From: Lojkania enalia
Lineage: Eukaryota > Ascomycota > Dothideomycetes > Pleosporales
Reading direction: 5' to 3'
Assembly: GCA_010094045.1 (NCBI GenBank)
Contig: ML986654.1
Coordinates: 162,846 to 226,845 of the forward strand
DNA length: 64,000 nucleotides
The stretch's first letter is position 1. Each line of letters starts with the position of its first letter. Of this stretch, positions 47,552-57,076 are shown piece after piece. Under the pieces are notes generated by a model, which saw nothing but the letters and a program-made list of their open reading frames with translations, was not told where the DNA came from and ran no database searches. A program made the position numbers and the translations under genes.

Positions 47552-50467
47552 TAGTTGGTTGAGTAGATGTCGAAGGACTGACGCATGAAGCGGCCGTATA
47601 ATATATAGAACGTGGCCAATGCTACCTCAACTTATCTCTCACATCAATACTCCCAAACTTAAACAGACATTGTAGAAACGATAGGCAAACCTCACTCTAG
47701 CATATAACACAACTCCAAGTAATAATCATGCCATAATCTGTTAAGACTTTTCCCTGTGGTTTCATTCTCCTTGCGTTTGCAACGTTCTATTACCCATCTA
47801 CCTATATCTACGTTCACTTCCCCGTCATATCCTTTCCATATTCCATCTACTTATCATACACTTCCAGCAAATATCCAACATGCATCCAACCTCTTCGAGC
47901 CTTAAAAAAGAAAATTTTTTTATATTTGGGCAATCGGATCCGCGCTTCCTTGCAACTTGGTAACTATAGATCAACCATCTTAGTGCCGTCAAACTGCAGG
48001 ACCAATGCATACTAAATATATATTATATGTATGCATATCATAACCCCTACTATGCCACCATACAAGAGTGCTACCGTTTTGCAGTAATGTATACGATATG
48101 TAGGGGAGGGGGGGAAAAAAGGGAAGGGAAAGAGACAAGAATGTTTGTAACGCGATGGAATGGAAGGATGGGGGGCGTGCTATCTCTATGTTGAATTTCG
48201 AAAGTTACCATACGTAGAATAATAGGTGGAAATAGGGAGAAGTAGGTACTCGGGATATCGCGGATGAGGAGTTAGCGAGGAGGATGGGAAGAGAAGTGTC
48301 TGAATCAGAATCTGGATCGATGCTTTTTTCTACATCGTGATGCATTGCCGGTCGTTTCCCATCCCCACCCCCTTCCCGGAAATACTCCCGGATACAAAAG
48401 GCTAGCAAATGAAAGTCCATATAGCTCTCTGATACGCCTGGGGGCCGTAAGCGACCAGGATTTGGAATGGAAATTCGATGTAGGGAGATGTGAGAGAGGA
48501 GTGCAAGTAGTAGTATATAGTCCTTATTATTCCAATCATCTCCCTTCACTTGAATATAATCAGACTCAATTCACTCTATATACGCGGTGCTTAGAACCCC
48601 TATTAGGATGTTAAAATACGGAGGTAAGCTTAGTAAACATACCAGCTATAAGGACGTGAGGAACAATTTGTTAAAGACCTTCAAGAAATCGTTTACAAAT
48701 AGCACGAGTTATTTAGCTTCGTGCTTCAACCAATCTCGAAAAGCACCGCTCGTGTCCTATACAGCTTGTCTACGCACCCTAGTAGAATTCCTTTATAGCT
48801 GTGTGGTTAGGGTATATTCTATTCTACTATCATTAGTATTTTCTCTCTTGATTTTGGATATATTATGCTACACGAGAAGCTGTCCTTGACTTTGGATCAA
48901 TGCGTTGTAGTGTTTGTCGATTACTAGGTGTTATCCCATGTACAACTATACACACTCGATCCCATCCTATCTGGTTCCGTATTAAGAATTATTCTATACA
49001 GTATCTAGATTTTCATATATAATCCAAAACAAGTCTTATACATAAGACTACCCTTCTATCCCCTTATCAATCCTTCTCCTAAACATAGCATGGCAAAAAT
49101 CTTTTCCTACATAGTCTAGAAAACAGAGTACTATGCTATATAAAGATATGTAAAAGCATATCTATACATAGGTAGCAAACCTGCTCGAAGTAAAGCAAAG
49201 GAGAAAGAAAAATAGCGCTGAATATACCCACCCATATTCCATAGCATTTATGTCCCCGTCACACCTCTCATATCCTGATCTTCTCATGCCAACTGCACTG
49301 TACAGTTGGGACAACACTAAACCGAACTGAAACCGTATGTATAAGCCATACTTATAGAATAAGAAACACGCTCCATGCTGTGGGAGAAAGAAAATAGCTA
49401 CGTAAATATACGTATGTGTGTGTATACGTCTGGGTTAGATAGTAAGTAGCACGTTCACATACTCCCAATGGCAGAGGGTTACCAGAGGGAAGGGGTGCAT
49501 AACTAGAGGTACATGCATACATGATTACAGCTAGTTAGTGACTCTGTACCCAGGAAATGACGGGAAAGATATTGGATCACTTACGAATGTCTTCCTTGAC
49601 TTCGCTTTACGTTACTTACTACATCCACCCGTTCATAGCTACACCTCACATCCCACCACAGTGCGTCACAGCACCCAACACCGAGTAAAAGCACGCACAC
49701 ATCCCAAATAACAACCTTATATTCTCATTCATTCATCCAAACACCCTGGCCTAGCCTGCCCTACTTGTGACCTAGCTACTGGGTTTTGGGAGGGGTAGTG
49801 GGGTATCCCTTTTTTCCGCCGCACACGCAAACTATAGTAAGGTCCGTCCCTGGGTCGCGAGACGCACGGTGTGGCGAGACGATATTGTGTGAAAGGCGTC
49901 TTAAGTCCTTCAGCAGGTATATCGAGGTTTTTTTGATACATAACTATTCTATAGGTATTTGACTGTAAGATCCTAGTTTCTCATGAGATTTTTCTTCGCG
50001 GTCGCCGAGCTATTCGTCAATTCGTCGACGCCGTCGATTGTCACATCAGCAATCCATCCCTGTTTTATCGCGATATACTGGACCTCACTCGATTTTAGAT
50101 ACCTGTGGAGAAAGCTCAATTGTAAGAGAAATTTTCCGTGCCTTGAAATTTAATTTAACCAGATAAGGATCCATTCCAAGAGTTTTGCTGTTAGCTCATT
50201 AACACTTGAAATCTATTAACATTTTAGCAGTGCTTTATGTGCATTAGCACGCTTCAAGTCTGCTTAGATAGCCATGGTATTGAATGGTATTGTTCGGTTC
50301 AAGCTACACCTTCAGCGCTTGACTGTGGCTCATTGTTCCTTCTTTTAGAATGCGGTCATCACATGTCCAGTCTCATTGTTTCTATAGTGTTCTTTGGCGC
50401 CCTCCCTTGCTGTGCCTCGAGTCTTCCCCTCCTCTCCTCCTCATCACCACTACCACAGCGAGCTGAT
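47552..50467. other. AT-rich, TpA-rich non-coding island
   Basis: 2.9 kb with many TA-rich words (ATATA, TATAG) and only short frames. The left part is presumably 3' flank of the membrane-protein gene. The composition suggests RIP-degraded repeats, but no intact element is visible apart from the coding-repeat fragment at 49729-49941. The transposase pseudogene begins at the right edge. Confidence 0.5.
49729..49941 (-). repeat. Fragment of a repeated coding sequence (copy A)
   Basis: A 70-codon - strand frame containing GLKTPFTQYRLATPCVSRPR and DGPYYSLRVRR. The 23 bases CACACCGTGCGTCTCGCGACCCA recur exactly on the + strand at 56583 onward, in the same reading frame (TPCVSRPRD), with divergent but alignable flanks. 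That points to two decayed copies of one mobile-element or repeat-family coding sequence. The family is not recognised. Confidence 0.55.
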
Positions 50468-51311
50468 ATGGATAAGGCCAGTCCAGCGTTAGCAAAAGGA
50501 GTTCCTCCTGGCGTGCCAAAGTCGTATCGAGCCCTGGCAGACTACAGTGCGGTCCCTCCCGCTGCCCTTCATGCTGGTGCGAAGGATAGACACTCAATCG
50601 AGGAGAAGGCCAAAGACCAACAATATCTTACGGACTAGGAAGAAGATGCCCTCGTTAATTTTCCCTTACAGTTGTCTGATCTTGGACAACCCGTTCGAAT
50701 TAAGTTTATACCCCCACTAGCCTTCTGCCTTACCCGTCACGGAATAGAGTCAAACAGACCACCGAAGCCGCCAGGCAAGAACTGATCGAGGGTATTCCGG
50801 AGACGTCATCCTGAGGCTAAAGCGAGAAGAGTCCAGGCGCTAGACTGGAATCGTCACGAGAGGAATATTCATGATAAAGTAACGCACTGGCTCGAAGTCA
50901 TCGAAAGGGTATTACGCGATCCAGCTGTTCTAGTAGAGAATGTCTATAACATGGACGAGACTGCAGTGATATTATCCATGCTAGGCTCGGCAAAGGTCCT
51001 TGTACGTGAGAATGACCTGCGGAAGTATAGGGGTGCGCGTGTTAAGCGTGACATCGTGACTGCGATTGAGTGCATCAGCACTGATGGTAGGTGTTTAAAC
51101 CCTATGATTATCTGGCCAGCTTTGACCCATCGGAGTAACTGGTCCACACTTGACACCCCTGGATGACAGTATGCGTTGTCTGAATCTAAATACACCGACT
51201 CATATATCAGCCTTGAGTGGCTTAAGCGTATTTTTTGACCCCGAGACTAGGGAATGAGCTAATCATAAATCTGGAGTGCTTAAACCTCGAGTGCTAATTT
51301 ACGATGGCTTC

Positions 51312-51486
51312 AGTTGGATTCCAGATCACGTGATATGTCAATCAAACAGTGGTGCGAGTACTGTCTAACACTGGTGGGACAGTACTCACACCCGGTGGTG
51401 TGATCGCACACCACGGCACTATATATGTAGTGCTGTAGACATAGCTAGAATAGTATCACACTCGTTCCTAGTTCAGAGTTCCAACT
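51312..51486. mobile_element. 175-bp palindrome-rich insertion with 5-bp target duplication
   Basis: Inserted into the transposase pseudogene between two copies of GCTTC (51307-51311 and 51487-51491); removing it and one copy rejoins the conserved Asp-Gly-Phe-Gly-Thr-His site. Its ends are a 7-bp inverted repeat, AGTTGGA...TCCAACT. Inside are three perfect stems: GAGTACTGTC (51356-51365) with GACAGTACTC (51378-51387); GTGGTGTG with CACACCAC around ATCG (51395-51414); and GCACTA with TAGTGC around a TATA core (51416-51433). Five-base duplication and ends close to TGTTGGA...TCCAACA fit a solo LTR of a copia-like element; a MITE is the alternative. Confidence 0.75.
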
Positions 51487-51846
51487 GCTTCGGAACGCAT
51501 AAGACTATCGGAATTCTGGAATTTTGTCGCTCAAATAACATTATATTGTGTCGTCTCCCCCTCTCACACCTTCCACAAGCTATAGCCATGCGATGTCGCT
51601 ACATTTACTCCACTAAAGGTGGCCTATTGGGGACAGGCCGAACGACTGGAGCGAGGAAACGTAAATAAAGTAGGCAAGGAGCATTTCACCTCTCTGTATA
51701 GCCCTGCAAGAAGCAGAGTCTTCACACCGAGGAATATCAAGGCTGGCTTCACTGCATGTGGATTATTCCCGTTTAGTCCATATCGAGTGCTTAACACTAT
51801 GCCGAAGCCCCCTGTGCTGACCACTTCGGAAGCTGACAAGGTAATG

Positions 51847-51918
51847 GTAGGGCCTTGTCAACCGGTAGAGCCATGTCAGGTGGTAGGGCCATGTCGACCG
51901 GTAGAGCCATGTCAACCG
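51847..51918 (+). repeat. 18-bp tandem repeat, four copies, inside the transposase pseudogene
   Basis: Four consecutive 18-bp units of the form GTAGNGCCNTGTCNNNNG. In frame they give a six-residue repeat with Gly/Glu-Pro-Cys. The repeat falls in the variable linker between GLFPFSP and the C-terminal helical part. Confidence 0.85.
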
Positions 51919-52448
51919 CCGTATGCGGTGCTACAGTCGTCTAAGATGCCAGCTTCAGCAGAGGGTCTCGCATCGCAACAAATTATGATCATCCAGCACA
52001 ATACTCATGCGTTTGATGAGACGAGTAGACTACGCCTACAGAGGCTCATACAGAAACTTACTAAAGCCGCCCAAATGTCCTTCGCAAGGGGTATCCTCCA
52101 GCAAAACCATATCCGATCCTTAATGGCAATCAACGACGAAGCGAGGGTCCGTTCGTCAACTAAGCTAGTGGTGCTAGCAACAGCGAGGTTATGAGCTATG
52201 AGGACCTTCAAGAATCTCGGGCGAAGCGTGCTGAGAAAGACGCTGCCAAAGAGGCTAAGGGCAAGGGGAAACATGGGCGGAAGCGCAAGAATGCGGCAGA
52301 GGGAGATGCCTCAAAGGCAGATGCCCCTGAGACAGATGCGCCAGAATCAAGAGCGAAGAGGACGAAGAAAGCAAGGACAAATGACGTATCCGAGCCAAAA
52401 ACGAGTAGAGCAGAGGCAGGGAGCGTCCCAGTAACACAGATGTATTAG

Positions 52449-53182
52449 GATAGTGTCGTTAAATTTGCTTTAAGGTTAATATAGAGATTCCGTAATTTAT
52501 AGAGAATAGTTAGACGTTGTAAGTATTCTTTCCTATCTTCGTAGCTTTTCAGTGTAAGAGCTCCGTATAGCCTGAATTTTAGTTGTTTTGGGTGTTGGAG
52601 GTGTTAGTAGCTAGGTTTGCGTTGATTTAGACTTTGTTCTTTATCGGTATATAGTTTCAGCCTTGTGCTTTTGGGTGTAGTTCGTGTGGCGCAAAGTGAG
52701 CCAGTATATTATTAATCCACTTTCTACTTTTATTTCAAAGACATTATGGACCGGAAAGCTATAGCCAGTAACCTGCCCCTAGAATTGAAATCACGTATGC
52801 GCAATGAAGACGCCTCATATGTCGATCGGAATCAGGCCGAAACGATGTGACAACGCTTATTATACGGCCCAGAGGCGAAGTCAGGCCTTAGCTAGTACGA
52901 GTAGGCACATCATTGGGTTATACACGTTCTTGCCTTTCATAACGTGAGATCTTGGGACCCAGTAATAGTTGGATCCCAGGCTCCAGAATCGGCACTACCG
53001 ATAGCGTACGCACTTTGTCGTACAAGGCTGAACGGTTACGCTAGGCACCCATGCACCCCTGCTTAATCAAGCCCCTCTTTTTCTACTTAGTATTTACTAC
53101 TTATTCAAGTCTCTCACTTCATACTTATTCTTTACTACTCATTCGTTATTGGATACATACCTCTTTGATAGCAACCGCCACC
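52449..53182. other. Intergenic between two pseudogenes
   Basis: 734 bases, TA-rich at the left. Holds the right end of the transposon and the upstream region of the DUF3176-type pseudogene. A 34-codon frame begins ATGGACCGG near 52747; it is too short to support. Confidence 0.5.
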
Positions 53183-55477
53183 ATGGGTTCGGGGGACTAT
53201 CAACAAGTCATACAACGATTCTCCGAGGAAACGCACGAGGGCTACATACACCATTCCCCATCCCAAAACTTGAGCTCACGACAGTCAATTCAGCTACCGT
53301 CTCGTCCTCTGTCTCCAGAACCGGCTTCTGACTTTAGTATCTCGAACGAATGCAAACAGCAGCGTTTTGAGGACGATGGTGACATCGCGCTCGGAAATTT
53401 GCAGCAGTCGACCTCGCTATCGTCTCATTCACGTCCTCTTGCGCCAGGACCTATCATTGAATTCCACCCCTCAAATATCACGGAAGCAATAAAATGACTG
53501 GATGCCCCAGCCAAACATGGACCGCGCTCATTTGGCTCCTTTATCATGGATTGGCGATGGGAGGTATTCAGATGGCTGCTAGAAACAGCTATATCTATTA
53601 CTACGCTCGTACTATTACTTGTGTACCACGATTCTCCACTAAGAAATTAGCAGAACGTTCAATTTACAGCCATCATAGCAGCTTTAGCTCAAGCGTCTCA
53701 AAGCGCTCTCCTCGTCCCTACGTCATACTGCATTTCTCAGCTAAAGTGGAAATGGTTTAAACGAAGGCGCAAGGCTATCAATCTAGATACATTTGACTTA
53801 GCAAGTCGTGGCCCATATGGCTGCCTCAAGCTACTCTGCACTGTATCATTGAGAAAGTAAGTTCACTACTAAACTTTTGGATTGAAATTATTCACAGTCA
53901 ATAGGAATATAGTTTGCCTAGGAGCACTGATAACCTTGCTCCTGGTGGGTTTTTCGTCTTTCATTCAGCAGTCTGTAGTAATTGTGTTGAAGGACGTGCA
54001 CTCTGGCAAGAAGGGGCACATCTCTTATGCCATTAATTATGACATTACGAATGAATTTGGGTAATTTCACACGAGCATCGATGGAAAAACTTCACCAGGT
54101 ATGTAGATGTAACACCTCCAGACCATAGGCCTACATAATATGGCTGGCACTGATTTTGAGCATATCTTAGCAAGAGACATGAACCTGGCTTCTGCAATTA
54201 AAACTGGATTATTAGAAAACTATATCGACCCCTCAAATGTTACCGGTTTCTGCCCAGACGAGAGATGCGATTGGCTCAAATATCAGACTCTTGCAATATG
54301 CTCTGATGTTGAGGAGGTTCCATCGTTGCTCGTTCCATCAACCTCCAACGACAACTCCCCTTCTGTCCGCGCTGGAGAGTCCAATGATACTTCGCAGCCG
54401 TTCGATGGAATCCGAACAGTCCAAGTCAAGCCTACCTACCACTACCTCTCCAATACAAGACAGCAAGACGTTTCCCGCACGCCACTGAACAACTACAGCG
54501 ATCTGAGGGACCCCGCTCATATCTAAGTCGCATACTTTGACCCCTGTTTAACAACCAACAACAATGAGGACTACCTAGACGTCCAATATTGGCGAGCATT
54601 TAGAGCTAGATTCCGTCTTTGTGGCCATACTCTGTATCCGAGCCTTAATTCTTCTATAGAGTCAAGAATTGTTAAAACAGAGGATCCGTTGAATTGGACA
54701 CGCGCCCTGGGTGATACTGACAAGGTATGCACGCAGCTTGGCTCTGCTTCAGATAAAATGTGCGCTACGTCTAACGCATATTTCGGCATAGGTGTCGAAC
54801 TCGCTCTGATATTCGACATGTCGGCCGATCTCCACCCAGGCGGCCAAAAGCTCTTTTGGGGGGAATGGGGACCTATTCTTGCTGCAGAAATTTTAGGCTC
54901 CAACGTCCAAAATTGCACCAAAGAACCAGGTCTCGGCATTGAAGGATTTAGAAGACGAATGAGTACAGTCGCAGCCAGCATGAGCAATGCGTACGTGGAA
55001 TCACCATGTGGATCACTATTACCGTACTGATGGCTTCATTATAGATTACGCACGGCAGATTCGAGTACATCATTAGAAGGCGAGGCGTGGGTAAGGGAGC
55101 AGTACATTAATGTGGAATTCATCTGGCTTACTATGTCTGCAGTAGTATACGTATGTACAACAATCTTCTTATTCTTAACGATGCTTGAGATGCGGCACGC
55201 GCCTTTGTGAGCTGCATCTCCTCTTGCGTATTTGCACTGCATGGATCCTCGCAATGGGATTCAGTCAGTTAGTCAGCTTGAGCAGGACGCAGAACGGACG
55301 CAGATTTAGTTACTACATACGGGGTCCGCTTGGCATCTTGCAGATATAGGGAAGAGTGAAGAGGAGAGAGTGCTGTTTCGGGGATACTCAAGCGAGCTAG
55401 AGATAAGCTCGTGCGGAGGAAGGTCTAGGAATAAGCGGGTACAGATCAAGAGCATCTTTCTTTACAATGATACTTAG
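53183..55477 (+). pseudogene. DUF3176-type membrane protein pseudogene
   Basis: Begins in an excellent start context (ACCGCCACCATGG at 53174-53186). A Ser-rich cytosolic N-terminus is followed by the family blocks: WRWEVFRWLLETAISITTLV, QASQSALLVPTSYCISQLKW, DLASRGPYGCLKLL, CLGALITLLLVGFSSFIQQS, VTGFCPDERCDWLKYQTLAI, an ectodomain, and a last membrane span NVEFIWLTMSAVVYVCTTIF then ASPLAYLHCMDP. In-frame stops at 53495, 53648 and 55208 stand where Trp would fit (TGG to TGA/TAG) and 55307 where Gln would fit. Splice sites remain at 54099-54170 and 54991-55044. The interval 53857-53897 looks like a 41-bp intron but leaves the frame shifted, and another shift occurs near 54058. So the gene is decayed but recent enough to be readable end to end. 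Confidence 0.75.
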
Positions 55478-57076
55478 CTATAAGTTGAGGATCGTAGCTT
55501 CTTTCCTTTACACGTTGGTCATGATTATTAGATAAGACATAGCCTATTACCATTTCTGAATAATACCTTTCTCTTTCTTTTCAGAGGTATCCTTAGTTAT
55601 ACTAATATGTAAGTCAAAACTCTGCTTCATCGTATCACATATTTCTCATTCTTGCGTTGTGCGGAAACTAGACAGAGCCGTCATTTACATTTTCTAAGTT
55701 AGTCTGAGGAATATGCTGTTAAATCCTCCCTTCCAAACCCTTCTCTTACTGGACTATATAAGATATCCTGAAACACGATGAGTGAACAAGTGTAATATTC
55801 TGCTCCCCTAATTAGGTTACTAGAAAGTTCAATCTAGGAAAGCGAATGCGACTTCAGTGCCAGATAACGAGGTAGTTCTGCGTAGCTACAAGCTCATAGC
55901 TGACAAGCTTGGCTGCATAAATGGCACAAGTAAATTACAACCCCATGATGTCTGGGGTTGAATGCTGCTAGCCAAAGTCGGAAGCCGCTTTGATCAGAAG
56001 TACCAACCAATGTGGCAAGATTACATGAATCCGCGCGCCACACCAGCCATAAGGCTGACGATGGCTTGATATCATCAACGTAATGGGGATTTTGGCAAGT
56101 CTGCCGAGTACGACTGCCTACTACTGTACGGCAGCAAGTTTTCCGGTTGTAGGTTGTATCGGATACCGTCGCACAATATAAAATCACGCCGGATACCAGC
56201 TGATATATCCCTTTTCTGTGTGTAGAAATATGGCCTGCTGGCTACCCTCAATCAAAGCAATTCAGTTCCTCATATCCCTCCCTGGGACAAGATTCCTCTC
56301 TCACAACAATCAAAGCCAGTTCTTAAGAGTCATATACGACTATTCAATATTAAATTGGGAAGCCGAAGCTTTGTTGTGGTGGTATACTGAAAGGACATAG
56401 TTTGGCCATGAAAGAAGGCTCTGCGCGCCTTAGGCATAAAGGGGCGCACGCGATCGTTCTCTCCAAACCAAACAGGGCGCAGGGTGTTTCAAGAAGGTAT
56501 AAAAATATATTCCGTGAGAGCTACAGCAAGAATTAGCTACTCCAAGAGAGATATGATCTCTTGAAGTCAAAGTACCCCTCGTCACACCGTGCGTCTCGCG
56601 ACCCAGAGATGCACGTTAAACTATATTTGTTTACAAACACGCTATGCTATGCTATGTATCTATTGATGGTATATCGATTTGATCGTCTGACCGGTAAATG
56701 CCCCATACACAAGAACCAAGAACCCAAAAACTGGTAAACGGTAAGCATATGCAACGGACAGATCGAGAGTAGCGAAACACAAGAGCACCAAGAGTAGAGT
56801 TTAGAGAGATGGTAGTAGCAGTATCGTCGCCTCAGTAAGTCAAGTCAAGTCAGCCGATCAAGCAAAAGCCTTGAGGGTATGATGAATCCCCCACCTGGGC
56901 CAAAAAAAAAAAAAAAAAAAAAAACATGAAACATCGAATTTCCAAGTCCAACTCCAATTCTCAGAAACGGAAATATGCAAATGCCTATAAGAACCCGAAA
57001 AACGCAATCTATGACAAAAACCGAAAACCAGCCGCCGTGTTCAAAAAAAAGAAATCTCGCTTGGTATGTGATGCAT
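55478..57076. other. AT-rich flank of the pseudogene island
   Basis: 1.6 kb without an intact gene. Contains a perfect hairpin at 55938-55960 (CAACCCCA, 7-base loop, TGGGGTTG), copy B of the coding repeat, three CTATG units near 56642 and an A23 run at 56902-56924. The right end is the 3' flank of the gene ending at 57077. Confidence 0.5.
56574..56640 (+). repeat. Fragment of a repeated coding sequence (copy B)
   Basis: Contains the 23-base match to copy A (49729-49941) in opposite orientation, in the frame reading TPCVSRPRD, then diverges with a stop soon after. Differences in the flank include GGACG to AGATG, the G-to-A type expected from RIP. Confidence 0.55.

Larger units (their letters stand above)
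50468..52448 (+). pseudogene. DDE transposase pseudogene with CENP-B-type helix-turn-helix, disrupted
   Basis: Reads from MDKASPALAKGVPPGVPKSY (helix-turn-helix region) through PLQLSDLGQPVRIKFI, RRHPEAKARR, then the catalytic core: NMDETAVILSMLGS (first Asp), YRGARVKRDIVTAIECIS, LNPMIIWPA, and DGF...GTH (second Asp) interrupted by an insertion at 51312. Later parts are ILEFCRSNNIILCRLP, PCDVATF, KEHFTSLYSPARSR, KAGFTACGLFPFSP and a Lys-rich tail ending at 52448. In-frame stops are at 50636, 50783 and 51164 (all where Trp is expected), 51255 (Arg expected) and 51583 (Gln expected). Single-base frame changes occur near 51235, 51560 and 52190. It cannot encode a working enzyme. No protein restoration is attempted here. 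Confidence 0.85.
50325..52706 (+). mobile_element. Probable DNA transposon remnant (CENP-B/pogo-like), approximate limits
   Basis: The transposase pseudogene is bracketed by a weak inverted pair: TGGCTCATTGTT from about 50326 and its near-complement AAAGTGAGCCA ending near 52703, sharing seven exact bases (TGGCTCA/TGAGCCA). No clean TA duplication is visible, so the limits are tentative. Confidence 0.35.

Noticed and set aside
50237..50467. In-frame extension upstream of the transposase start
   Set aside because: The family N-terminus begins at the ATG at 50468; upstream codons look like transposon non-coding sequence.
53183..53760. Two short genes (a Ser-rich 104-aa protein and a separate membrane protein) instead of one pseudogene
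   Set aside because: Both stretches lie in the same frame, separated only by stops at likely Trp positions, and together match the order of blocks in one DUF3176-type protein.
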